Of a stretch of 64,000 nt of DNA, positions 55,886-64,000 are shown in pieces. A program made the translations under genes and the position numbers. Under the pieces are notes generated by a model. The model had not been told where the DNA came from, did not search any database, and saw nothing but the letters and a program-made list of their open reading frames with translations. Source of the DNA: Pseudomonas sp. URMO17WK12:I11 (GTDB lineage: Bacteria > Pseudomonadota > Gammaproteobacteria > Pseudomonadales > Pseudomonadaceae); NCBI RefSeq assembly GCF_007677725.1, contig NZ_VEDF01000002.1, forward strand, positions 124,001 to 188,000, given 5' to 3'. The number at the start of each line of letters is the position of its first letter. The stretch's first letter is position 1.

Positions 55886-58120
55886 ATGAAAGCGTTCGGC
55901 AAAATCCTGGGACTTGGGCTTCTCGGGTTGCTGCTGATCATCGTGGCGCTGGGCTTCGCCCTGACCCACCTCTTCGATCCCAACGACTATAAAGACGAGA
56001 TCCGCCAACTGGTGCGCGACAAGGCCCATGTCGAGCTGACCCTCAATGGCGATATCGGCTGGAGCCTGTTCCCCTGGTTGGGGCTGGAGTTGCACGAAGC
56101 CAGCATCGCGACGCTGACCAACCCGCAAACACCCTTTGCCGACCTGCAGATGCTCGGCCTTTCCGTTCGGGTGCTGCCGCTGCTGCGCCGCGAAGTGCAG
56201 ATGAGCGACGTGCGTGTCGAAGGCCTGAACCTGATCCTGGCACGCGATGAAAACGGCCACGGCAACTGGGAAGACATCGGCAAACCGCTGCCCACGGCAA
56301 CCGATGGCAGCGCCGCTGGCACTGCGCAAACCCCAGCGGGTGAGCCAAGCGCGCCTGCCGACAGCAGCAGCGAGCGCGCCGTCAAGCTCGACATCGACAG
56401 CCTGACCGTGAACAACGCCCGCGTGCAGTACAGCGATGCCAAGAGCGGCCAGAACTACAGCGCCGAGAGCATTCAATTGAGCACCGGCCCGGTGCATGAA
56501 GGCGCCAACATCGCCGTCAAAGCCAGCGCCTTCCTCAGCGCCAGCCAACCGGCGATCAAGGCACGCACTGAACTAGCCGGCGAACTGCGCTTCGACCGCA
56601 AGCTCAAGCGCTACAACTTCGAAGACCTGCGCCTGACCGGCGAGACGTCGGGCGAGCCGACCGCCGGCAAGACCGTGACTTTCGGCGCCCAGGGCCAGTT
56701 GCTGGTCGACATGGGGGCCAATGTGGCGTCGTGGAACGGCCTGAAAATCTCGGCCAACCAACTGCGTGCCTTGGGCGAGCTGAATGTGCGTGACCTGGAC
56801 AAAACCCCGCAGGTCAGCGGCGGCTTGTCGATCGCGCAATTCGACCTGCGCACCTTCCTCGATGGCATCGGCCATCCGCTGCCGGCCACTAACGACGCCA
56901 CGGCCTTCGGCAAGCTCGAGCTGGTGACCCGCCTGCAGGGCACGCCGACCAGCCTGAACCTGGCCGACCTTGCCGTGAAGCTGGACGACAGCACCTTCAC
57001 CGGCCGCGTAGCCATCGAAGACTTCGCCAAGCAAGCCCTGCGCCTGCAACTCAAGGGCGACAAGTTCGACGCCGACCGCTACCTGCCGGCCAAGAGCGAG
57101 CAGGCCAAAGGGGCCACGGCGGCGCGTCAGGCCGAGGTCCAGCAACAGGAAGCCAGCGTCAGTGCCGCTGCCAGCAGCTCACCGCTGCCCAATGCACCTA
57201 CCCAGCAAGCCTGGAGCGAAGACAAGCTGCTGCCGGTCGACCGCCTGCGCGCCCTCGACCTGCAAGCCGACCTGGCTTTCGGCGCGCTGACCCTGGACAA
57301 ACTGCCGATCACCGACGCCCAACTGCAAGCCAGCGGCCAAGGTGGCCTGCTGACCCTGCAGACCCTGCGCGGCGGCCTCTACAACGGCAGCTTCGAAGCC
57401 AAGGGCAGTGTCGATGTGCGCCCTGCCGTGCCGCAGATCGGCATCAATACCAAGATCAACCGGGTGCCGGTCGAGCACTTCATCAAGACTGAGGACAACA
57501 AAACGCCTCCGGTCAAAGGCCTGCTGACCCTGACCAGCGATCTGACCGCTACCGGTAACAGCCAGAAGGCACTGGTCGAAACCCTCAATGGCAGCGCAAA
57601 CTTCACCATCGCCAACGGCGTGCTGGTCAACGCCAACCTGGAACAGCAACTCTGCCAGGCCATTGCCACCCTCAATCGCAAGACCTTGAGCGGCGATCCG
57701 CGCGGCAAGGACACCCCGTTCGAGGAACTGCGCGGCAGCTTGGTGATTCGCAATGGCGTGGCCAGCAACCCAGACCTCAAGGCACGCATTCCGGGCCTCA
57801 CCGTCAACGGCCATGGCGACCTTGACCTGCGCGTGCTGGGCATGGACTACAACGTCGGCGTGATCGTCGAAGGCGACCAGCGCGCCATGCCCGACCCGGC
57901 CTGCCAGGTCAACGAGCGTTACGTCGGGGTCGAACTGCCGCTGCGCTGCCGTGGCCCGCTGGAGCTGGGCGCCAAGGCCTGCCGGCTGGACCAGGACGGC
58001 TTGGGCAAAGTCGCTGCCAAGCTCGCCGGCAACCGCCTCAAGGACAAGCTCGATGAAAAACTCGGAGACAAAGTGAGCCCAGAACTCAAAGACGCGCTCA
58101 AGGGGCTGTTCAAGCGATGA
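55886..58120 (+). CDS. AsmA-family protein
   Basis: A 744-residue protein with an N-terminal membrane anchor (residues 7-29, ILGLGLLGLLLIIVALGFAL) and a long periplasmic region of beta-rich repeats, with the typical N-terminal AsmA stretch (NGDIGWSLFPWLGLELHEASIATL) and C-terminal conserved NGSANFTIANGVL...LNRKTLSGDPRGKDTPFEELRGSL. AsmA-like proteins act in phospholipid or outer-membrane homeostasis. It overlaps mutY by 4 bp and is expressed with it and yggX. Confidence 0.9.
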   Translation: MKAFGKILGLGLLGLLLIIVALGFALTHLFDPNDYKDEIRQLVRDKAHVELTLNGDIGWSLFPWLGLELHEASIATLTNPQTPFADLQMLGLSVRVLPLLRREVQMSDVRVEGLNLILARDENGHGNWEDIGKPLPTATDGSAAGTAQTPAGEPSAPADSSSERAVKLDIDSLTVNNARVQYSDAKSGQNYSAESIQLSTGPVHEGANIAVKASAFLSASQPAIKARTELAGELRFDRKLKRYNFEDLRLTGETSGEPTAGKTVTFGAQGQLLVDMGANVASWNGLKISANQLRALGELNVRDLDKTPQVSGGLSIAQFDLRTFLDGIGHPLPATNDATAFGKLELVTRLQGTPTSLNLADLAVKLDDSTFTGRVAIEDFAKQALRLQLKGDKFDADRYLPAKSEQAKGATAARQAEVQQQEASVSAAASSSPLPNAPTQQAWSEDKLLPVDRLRALDLQADLAFGALTLDKLPITDAQLQASGQGGLLTLQTLRGGLYNGSFEAKGSVDVRPAVPQIGINTKINRVPVEHFIKTEDNKTPPVKGLLTLTSDLTATGNSQKALVETLNGSANFTIANGVLVNANLEQQLCQAIATLNRKTLSGDPRGKDTPFEELRGSLVIRNGVASNPDLKARIPGLTVNGHGDLDLRVLGMDYNVGVIVEGDQRAMPDPACQVNERYVGVELPLRCRGPLELGAKACRLDQDGLGKVAAKLAGNRLKDKLDEKLGDKVSPELKDALKGLFKR

Positions 58121-59184
58121 CCCCCACGCAGTTCTCCAGCGCCGTGCTGGCGTGGTACGACCAACACGGCCGCCACGACCTGCCCTGGCAACAGGGCATC
58201 AACCCATACCGGGTATGGGTGTCGGAAATCATGCTGCAGCAGACCCAGGTCAGCACCGTGCTGAACTACTTCGACCGTTTCATGCAGGCCTTGCCGACCG
58301 TGCAGGCCCTGGCCGAAGCGCCCGAGGACGAAGTGCTGCACCTGTGGACCGGGCTGGGCTACTACACCCGTGCGCGCAATCTGCAAAAAGCCGCGAAGAT
58401 CGTCGTCGCGCAGTACGGCGGTGAATTCCCGCGCAGCGTCGAGCAGCTCACCGAGCTCCCTGGCATCGGCCGCTCCACCGCCGGAGCGATCGCCAGCATC
58501 AGCATGGGTATCCGTGCGCCGATCCTCGATGGCAACGTCAAGCGCGTGCTGGCCCGCTTCACTGCCCAGGCCGGCTACCCAGGCGAGCCGAAAGTCGCCA
58601 ACCAGCTGTGGGCGACCGCCGAGCGCTTCACCCCGCAGCAGCGCGCCAACCACTACACTCAGGCGATGATGGACCTGGGCGCAACGCTGTGCACACGCAG
58701 CAAGCCTACTTGCCTGCTGTGCCCGGTGCGCAGTGGCTGCGAGGCGCACCTGCACGGCGAAGAAACCCGCTACCCCGAGCCCAAACCGCGCAAGGCGCTG
58801 CCGCAGCGGCGCACCTTGATGCCGCTGCTGGCCAACCACGAAGGTGCCATCCTGCTCTATCGCCGGCCTTCCAGCGGGCTGTGGGGCGGCTTGTGGAGCC
58901 TGCCCGAGCTCGACGACATCGCCCAGCTCGACGACCTGGCCTACCAGCATGGCCTGCGCCTGTCTGAACGCCGCGCGCTGGATGGCCTGACCCATACCTT
59001 CAGCCACTTCCAGCTGGCCATCGAGCCCTGGCTGGTGCGGGTAGACCCGGTCGACCCGCACGTGGCCGAGGCCGACTGGCTCTGGTATAACCTCGCCACC
59101 CCACCGCGCCTGGGCCTGGCCGCCCCGGTCAAGAAGCTGCTCAAACGCGCGGCCGACGAATTGATTGCAGGAGAAGCCCAATGA
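58117..59184 (+). CDS. mutY: A/G-specific adenine DNA glycosylase
   Basis: A 355-residue base-excision repair enzyme removing adenine opposite 8-oxoguanine. It has Glu37 in [10 protein letters not shown], the helix-hairpin-helix [14 protein letters not shown] (114-127), Asp138 in LDGNVKRV, the 4Fe-4S loop Cys192, Cys199, Cys202, Cys208, and a C-terminal NUDIX-like domain ([17 protein letters not shown]). The ATGA overlaps with both asmA and yggX show coupling. Confidence 0.97.
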   Translation: MTPTQFSSAVLAWYDQHGRHDLPWQQGINPYRVWVSEIMLQQTQVSTVLNYFDRFMQALPTVQALAEAPEDEVLHLWTGLGYYTRARNLQKAAKIVVAQYGGEFPRSVEQLTELPGIGRSTAGAIASISMGIRAPILDGNVKRVLARFTAQAGYPGEPKVANQLWATAERFTPQQRANHYTQAMMDLGATLCTRSKPTCLLCPVRSGCEAHLHGEETRYPEPKPRKALPQRRTLMPLLANHEGAILLYRRPSSGLWGGLWSLPELDDIAQLDDLAYQHGLRLSERRALDGLTHTFSHFQLAIEPWLVRVDPVDPHVAEADWLWYNLATPPRLGLAAPVKKLLKRAADELIAGEAQ

Positions 59185-59453
59185 CCCGCACCGTGATGTG
59201 CCGCAAGTACAACGAACAGCTGCCAGGCCTGGAGCGTCCGCCATACCCCGGCGCCAAGGGCCAGGACATCTTCGACAACATCTCGCAGCAAGCCTGGGCC
59301 GACTGGCAGAAGCACCAGACCATGCTGATCAACGAAAAGCGCCTGAACATGATGAACGCCGAGGACCGCAAATTCCTCCAGGGCGAGATGGACAAGTTTT
59401 TCGCCGGCGAGGATTACGCCCAAGCGGAAGGCTACGTTCCCCCCGCCGAATGA
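59181..59453 (+). CDS. yggX: Probable Fe(2+)-trafficking protein
   Basis: A 90-residue YggX protein with the single conserved N-terminal cysteine ([13 protein letters not shown]) and [19 protein letters not shown]. YggX protects iron-sulfur proteins from oxidation; pairing with mutY, itself an iron-sulfur enzyme, is conserved in gamma-proteobacteria. Overlaps mutY by 4 bp. Confidence 0.96.
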   Translation: MTRTVMCRKYNEQLPGLERPPYPGAKGQDIFDNISQQAWADWQKHQTMLINEKRLNMMNAEDRKFLQGEMDKFFAGEDYAQAEGYVPPAE

Positions 59454-59543
59454 CCCCACGGAGCGTAAGCGACGGAATTAATTTAAAATTTTTTCAAAAA
59501 GTCGTTGACGACCGATCTGAAAATCTATTTAATTCACCTCGTC

Positions 59544-59619
59544 GCCCAGATAGCTCAGTCGGTAGAGCAGAGGATTGAAAATCCTCGTGTCGGCGGTTCG
59601 ACTCCGTCTCTGGGCACCA
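59544..59619 (+). tRNA. tRNA-Phe (GAA)
   Basis: A 76-nt tRNA with acceptor stem GCCCAGA/TCTGGGC, D-arm, anticodon stem GAGGA/TCCTC with loop TTGAAAA (anticodon GAA), T-arm loop TTCGACT, and an encoded CCA end. Confidence 0.97.
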
Positions 59620-59665
59620 CCTTCAAGCTTCTGGTGGTTGCAAAGTTACCCGAAGCGACAACAAG

Positions 59666-59690
59666 AAACCCGCCCAGTGCGGGTTTTTTG
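59666..59690 (+). terminator. Terminator after tRNA-Phe
   Basis: AACCCGC-CCAGT-GCGGGTT followed by TTTTT is a textbook intrinsic terminator 47 bp after the tRNA. Confidence 0.9.
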
Positions 59691-59821
59691 TTGCCTGTGA
59701 TTTGGCTTCTCTAGCTTGATCCGGATGGCGCTGAGCCATCAGCCATTGATGCTCATCAACGAGCACCTTGCTGCGTCTCGATAGTATGGCTCGTGGACAT
59801 TCGACCACGACAAGGCCATTC

Positions 59822-60808
59822 ATGAGCGACGAATCCCCCCTCCTCCTTCCAGCACCAACCGACATCACGCCCCCAACCGCCAAGCCCCCGCGCCCGCGCC
59901 GGCCACGTCAGCGCAAGCCTGAGCCGACCATCACCAAGGTCAGCCAGGCCCCCGCGGCGCTGCAGGTGGCATCCGCGCCCAAGGGCAGCAACGAAGACAG
60001 CACCGCCGCGCGGCTGCCAGCCAGTTACCCGTACCGCACCCGCCTGCGCCGCAATGAGTACGAAAAGGCCAAGCACGCGCTGCAGATCGAGCTGTTGAAA
60101 GTCCAGAGCTGGGTCAAGGAAACCGGGCAGCGGGTGGTGGTGCTGTTCGAAGGGCGCGACGCCGCTGGCAAGGGCGGCACCATCAAGCGCTTCATGGAGC
60201 ACCTGAACCCCCGTGGCGCGCGAATCGTCGCCCTGGAAAAGCCTTCTGAGCAGGAAAAGGGCCAGTGGTACTTCCAGCGCTACATCCAGCACCTGCCCAC
60301 GGCAGGAGAAATGGTCTTCTTCGACCGCTCCTGGTACAACCGCGCCGGGGTCGAGAAGGTCATGGATTTCTGCACGCCGCTGCAGTACCTGGAGTTCATG
60401 CGCCAGGCGCCGGACCTTGAGCGGATGCTGTGCAACAGCGGCATCCTGCTGTTCAAGTACTGGTTCTCGGTGAACCGCGAAGAGCAACTGCGCCGCTTCA
60501 TCTCGCGCCGGGACGACCCGCTCAAGCACTGGAAGCTCTCGCCCATCGACATTAAGTCGCTGGACCGCTGGGAGGACTACACCGCCGCCAAGCAGGCGAT
60601 GTTCTTCCACACCGACACCGCCGATGCGCCGTGGACGGTGATCAAGTCCGACGACAAGAAGCGTGCACGCATCAACTGCATCCGCCACTTCCTGCATTCG
60701 CTGGATTACCCCGACAAGGACCTGAGCGTCGCCCATGCCCCCGATGAGCTGCTGGTGGGCCGTGCCTCGCGCGGCTTCGAGGAGGACGAGCCGGCGCCCG
60801 CCAGCTGA
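59822..60808 (+). CDS. ppk2: Polyphosphate kinase 2
   Basis: A 328-residue PPK2-family enzyme that makes nucleotide phosphates from polyphosphate. The Walker A motif is FEGRDAAGKGGT (109-120); the lid motif DRSWYNRAGVE and the conserved FKYWFSVNREEQLRRF follow. A basic, proline-rich N-terminal extension of about 70 residues is unlike the compact class and probably disordered. ATG at 59822 has AAGG six bases before. It is probably a class I type enzyme. Confidence 0.92.
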   Translation: MSDESPLLLPAPTDITPPTAKPPRPRRPRQRKPEPTITKVSQAPAALQVASAPKGSNEDSTAARLPASYPYRTRLRRNEYEKAKHALQIELLKVQSWVKETGQRVVVLFEGRDAAGKGGTIKRFMEHLNPRGARIVALEKPSEQEKGQWYFQRYIQHLPTAGEMVFFDRSWYNRAGVEKVMDFCTPLQYLEFMRQAPDLERMLCNSGILLFKYWFSVNREEQLRRFISRRDDPLKHWKLSPIDIKSLDRWEDYTAAKQAMFFHTDTADAPWTVIKSDDKKRARINCIRHFLHSLDYPDKDLSVAHAPDELLVGRASRGFEEDEPAPAS

Positions 60809-60908
60809 ATGACCGGGCCGCTCAGCGGCCCTGTGCTGCAGCACTTGGGTTTCCCCGGCAACTGCGCTTCAATACGCGCACTTTTCCGCCACACCCAAGG
60901 ATTTGCCC

Positions 60909-61352
60909 ATGGCCACGCCAACCAAACAACAGAAACGCGCCAAGCGCGCCGCCAGCAAGGCCAAGCAAAACCGCATGGTCCGCAGCGGCCAGGCGGTCAA
61001 AGCCAGTGCCGGCGACAGCGCCAGCATCGAGCAGGTGTTCAACAAGGCCATGGAAAGCGACAGCTACAAAGAGCTGTTCGAGAAGATGAAGAGCGCCCAG
61101 GAAAACGGCCTGGTGCCGATGATCTCGGTGTTCCTGGTCGACCCCCTGCTGGCCTTGGTGCTCAAGGGTCACAAGGAAGAACACGCCACCGACTACATCG
61201 TGCTGGTGTTCACCGCCTACCGCACCTGGCTCGACGGCGCCGACGAAGACACCACCATGGCCTGGCTCGAAAGCGACGAGTTCCAGCAGGCCTACATCGC
61301 CGCCTCCGAGCTGGTGGCCAAGCAGCAGCAACAGCAAAAGCAGTTCGGCTGA
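60909..61352 (+). CDS. Conserved protein of unknown function
   Basis: A 147-residue soluble protein. The first 35 residues are strongly basic (KQQKRAKRAASKAKQNR), which suggests nucleic acid or polyphosphate contact; the remainder is helical with a hydrophobic segment (GLVPMISVFLVDPLLALVL) and a glutamine-rich end. ATG at 60909 has AAGGA seven bases upstream. It follows ppk2 by 100 bp. I do not recognise the family. Confidence 0.8.
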   Translation: MATPTKQQKRAKRAASKAKQNRMVRSGQAVKASAGDSASIEQVFNKAMESDSYKELFEKMKSAQENGLVPMISVFLVDPLLALVLKGHKEEHATDYIVLVFTAYRTWLDGADEDTTMAWLESDEFQQAYIAASELVAKQQQQQKQFG

Positions 61353-61391
61353 CTTCGCCGCAGACGCTGCGCCAGCCGTTCTTCGCGCCAC

Positions 61392-61426
61392 AAAAAAGGC
61401 CGCACCCTGCAGAGGATGCGGCCTTT
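61392..61426. terminator. Bidirectional terminator
   Basis: AAAGGCCGCA (61395-61404) pairs with TGCGGCCTTT (61417-61426), with an A-run 5' and TTT 3', so it can act for the plus-strand gene and, more strongly, for the convergent permease gene. Confidence 0.85.
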
Positions 61427-61446
61427 GTCATTGCCAACAGCGCCGG

Positions 61447-62832
61447 TCAGCTATCCAGTGCCACGCGCGCAGCCGCGGCACGCTTGCGGTGCACCAGCAG
61501 GCCCGCCGCGACGACGCCAATGCTCAGCAGCGCGGTCGCGATGATCTCGGCACGGTGATCCTCGCGCAGCCCCATCACCACCAGCACCGCGACGATGAAG
61601 GCGATGGTCGCCCAGGTCAGGCCAGGGAACAGCCACATCTTGAAGTCGATGTGCTCGCCACGCGCTTCGCGCTGACTGCGCATGCGCAGCTGCGATACCG
61701 CGATCACCAGGTACACCAGCAGGGCGATGGCGCCAGAGCTGGCCAGCAGGAACTCGAACACCTGGGCCGGCGCCACGTAGTTGGCGAAGACGCAGAGGAA
61801 CGCCGCTGCGGTAGACAGCAGCACGGCCACATGCGGCGTCGCTGCCTTGGTGGTGCGCTGGGCAATGGCCGGGGCGTCACCGCGCTTGCTCAGCGAGAAC
61901 AGCATGCGCGAAGAGGTGTACAGCGCCGAGTTCAGGCAGCTGGTGACCGCGACCAGTACCACGATGTCGACGATCAGCTTGGCATTCGGCACGCCGATAC
62001 GGCTGAGCACCGTCTGGTACGAGCCCACTTCAGCCAGCGCTGGGTCGTTCCAGGGCACCAGTGCCACCACCAGGAAGATCGACACCAGGTAGAACAGGCA
62101 GATGCGCCAGATCACCGAATTAGTGGCGCGGCTGATCTGCTTGCCTGGGTTTTTCGATTCGGCAGCAGCGATGGTGACGATCTCGGTGCCCATGAACGAG
62201 AACATGGTGGTGAGCATGGCCGCCAGCACCGCGCCCAGGCCATTGGGCATGAAGCCTTGGGTATCGAACAGGTGCGCAGCGCCGCTCACCTGGCTGTCGG
62301 GCACGAAGCCGAACATGGCGACACAGCCAACCACGATGAAGCCGATGATCGCCAGCACCTTGAGCAGGGCGAACCAGAACTCGAACTCACCGTAGTTCTT
62401 GACGCTGCACAGGTTGGTCAGGGTCAGCGCCAGGGTAATCAGCAGGGAAAATGCCCACAGATCGACTGCCGGGAACCAGGCATGCAGGATGGCCGCCGCA
62501 GCGTTGGCCTCCAGCGGGATCACCAGCACCCAGAACCACCAGTACAACCAGCCAATGGTGAAGCCTGCCCAGCGGCCAATGGCGCGGTCGGCATAAGTAG
62601 AGAACGAACCAGTGTCGGGCGAGGCGATGGCCATTTCACCCAGCATGCGCATCACCAGCACCACCAGCGTGCCGGCAGCGGCATAGGCCAGCAGCACCGC
62701 AGGGCCAGCAGCTGCAATGGCGTGCCCGGAACCTACGAACAAACCGGCGCCAATAACGCCAGCGATGGACAGCATGGTCACATGCCGTTGTTTGAGCCCC
62801 TGAGCGAGGTCATTGGAATTGTTACCGCTCAT
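61447..62832 (-). CDS. Amino acid permease, GABA-permease-like
   Basis: A 461-residue APC-superfamily transporter with about 12 membrane segments. The N-terminal consensus GLKQRHVTMLSIAGVIGAGLFVGSGHAI and the EMAIASPDTGSFSTYADRAIG and SFMGTEIVTIAAAESKNP regions fit the GabP/AnsP group. ATG at 62832 is preceded by AAGG seven bases upstream. Substrate assignment as GABA is likely but not certain. Confidence 0.88.
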   Translation of the reverse strand: MSGNNSNDLAQGLKQRHVTMLSIAGVIGAGLFVGSGHAIAAAGPAVLLAYAAAGTLVVLVMRMLGEMAIASPDTGSFSTYADRAIGRWAGFTIGWLYWWFWVLVIPLEANAAAAILHAWFPAVDLWAFSLLITLALTLTNLCSVKNYGEFEFWFALLKVLAIIGFIVVGCVAMFGFVPDSQVSGAAHLFDTQGFMPNGLGAVLAAMLTTMFSFMGTEIVTIAAAESKNPGKQISRATNSVIWRICLFYLVSIFLVVALVPWNDPALAEVGSYQTVLSRIGVPNAKLIVDIVVLVAVTSCLNSALYTSSRMLFSLSKRGDAPAIAQRTTKAATPHVAVLLSTAAAFLCVFANYVAPAQVFEFLLASSGAIALLVYLVIAVSQLRMRSQREARGEHIDFKMWLFPGLTWATIAFIVAVLVVMGLREDHRAEIIATALLSIGVVAAGLLVHRKRAAAARVALDS

Positions 62833-63462
62833 AAAACTACCTTTGTAAGGAGTGGACCACTCCGACTGCGGGAACACAGCACGCGCGGGGATTACCTAGG
62901 CATTGCTGCAATCGGCATGTTCACACTGGCAATAAGCGCGCCAGGTGCTGAACGCCTTTGTCAGGAACACCGCGCACCCTCATAAACGTTGGCTTGCGGG
63001 GCATATGGCCAGGTTCTGACCGAATGCCCGTCAAATCCCCATGCCAAGTCTGGATTACTGAAATACCCACTTACAAACGCCCCAAAGGTGCCCCTCGGTA
63101 ACACCCTTGCACCAATGCAATGCAGAAAAGTGCAACCCATGGGTACAACCTATCAAGCCAGGTCTTCTGCTTTTTCAGTACCACCCTGTAGCCAACGAAT
63201 ACCCGTCGATGGTTGAAAGCGCTTCCAACCGCCGCCCAAAGCTGGCACCATCGCGCCTTTTTTCATCAAGGCTCTGGAGCTGGGCGAGACCGTTTGCGGA
63301 CATCTGCGCGACGTTGCGCTGCAGCGATGCGACAAACTGCCCCAGCAATGCCTTGAGCCCCTTGTACCCCTGTTGGCCGTCATATTGCCGCTATGCTAGC
63401 GTGGCGCTCGCCAGGAAGGCCGCCAACAGCTGGGAACGCACCCGAATACATGAGGACCGCAC
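62833..63462. other. Non-coding divergent region
   Basis: The 630 bp between the permease and the ABC gene contain the two promoters. GC content drops near 63000-63200. No tRNA, small RNA, convincing ORF or repeat was recognised. Confidence 0.5.
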
Positions 63463-64000
63463 ATGGCCCAGGCCACGCCCGCGCTGGAAATCCGCAATCT
63501 GCACAAACGCTACGGCGAGCAGGAAATTCTCAAGGGCATTTCGCTGACCGCGCGCGACGGTGACGTGATCTCCATCCTGGGGTCGTCCGGCTCCGGCAAG
63601 TCCACCCTGCTGCGCTGCATCAACCTGCTGGAAAACCCGCACAAGGGCGAGATCTTGGTCGCCGGCGAAGCCCTCAAGCTCAAGGCCGCCAAGAACGGTG
63701 ACCTGATCGCCAGCGACAACCGCCAGATCAACCGCCTGCGCAGCGAAATCGGCTTCGTGTTCCAGAATTTCAACCTGTGGCCGCACATGTCGATCCTCGA
63801 CAACATCATCGAGGCGCCGCGCCGCGTACTGGGCCAGAGCAAGGCCGAGGCCATCGAGGCCGCCGAGGCGCTGCTGAACAAGGTCGGCATCTACGACAAG
63901 CGCCACAGTTACCCCGCCCAGCTTTCCGGTGGCCAGCAGCAGCGCGCCGCCATTGCCCGCACCTTGGCCATGAAACCCAAGGTCATCCTGTTCGACGAGC
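63463..64000 (+). CDS. Polar amino-acid ABC transporter ATPase (cut by window end)
   Basis: The first 179 residues of a HisP/AotP-type ATPase: Walker A SSGSGKST near residue 44, Q-loop FVFQNFNLWPHM, signature LSGGQQQR near 153 and a Walker B VILFDE at the edge. ATG at 63463 has GAGGA six bases before. It continues past the window; transporter partners should follow. Histidine/arginine-type substrates are the family norm. Confidence 0.92.
   Translation, partial: MAQATPALEIRNLHKRYGEQEILKGISLTARDGDVISILGSSGSGKSTLLRCINLLENPHKGEILVAGEALKLKAAKNGDLIASDNRQINRLRSEIGFVFQNFNLWPHMSILDNIIEAPRRVLGQSKAEAIEAAEALLNKVGIYDKRHSYPAQLSGGQQQRAAIARTLAMKPKVILFDE

Noticed and set aside
62833..63462. Regulatory RNA or riboswitch before the ABC gene
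   Set aside because: No recognisable conserved fold or terminator was found in the region.

Overview
The window is chromosomal DNA from a fluorescent Pseudomonas, most like the P. putida group. This rests on gene content and order (fdhA-purU-soxGADB-glyA, ltaE, gbcAB, dgcAB, cdh/cai, gbdR, cbcXWV, hisBHAF, asmA-mutY-yggX-tRNA-Phe), high GC, and many Pseudomonas REP-type intergenic palindromes. No plasmid, prophage or insertion sequence was seen.

Region 1-35 kb and 42.7-49.1 kb form a large quaternary-amine catabolic supercluster. Carnitine is taken up with CaiX and turned into glycine betaine by CdhA, CdhC and CdhB. Choline-type compounds are imported by CbcXWV. Glycine betaine is demethylated by GbcAB, dimethylglycine by DgcAB with a dedicated electron-transfer flavoprotein pair, and sarcosine by the SoxBDAG heterotetramer. 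One-carbon units are handled by GlyA, PurU and FdhA, and serine is deaminated to pyruvate by the serine dehydratase. Two GlxA/AraC-type regulators, CdhR and GbdR, sit beside their likely targets, and two of the promoters carry 21-bp-spaced direct repeats.

Region 33.4-42.5 kb is different: an iron-regulated-looking set of an ECF sigma factor, a FecR-type anti-sigma factor, a transducing TonB-dependent receptor, an M16 zinc protease lipoprotein and a YddA-type ABC protein. The last three match the composition of the FusA-FusC-FusD and YddB-PqqL-YddA systems, in which a protein substrate is imported and cut in the periplasm for iron. The version here with its own FecI/FecR switch is the best candidate for an undescribed system.

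Region 49.3-52.3 kb is the histidine biosynthesis block hisF-hisA-DUF2164-hisH-hisB. Upstream of it lies a tandem array of 22 REP-like hairpin units (about 61 bp period), then an OFA-family MFS transporter. From 55.9 kb come asmA, mutY, yggX, tRNA-Phe, ppk2, a small unknown gene, a GABA-permease-like transporter and the start of an amino-acid ABC transporter ATPase cut by the window end.

Accessory insertions include three short RHS-core proteins (one cut by the left edge, two adjacent at 14.7-16.5 kb), a secreted metallophosphoesterase with five cysteine-rich repeats, an LprI-like periplasmic protein, and a ZapA-like/ZapB-like pair far from the usual 6S RNA neighbourhood.
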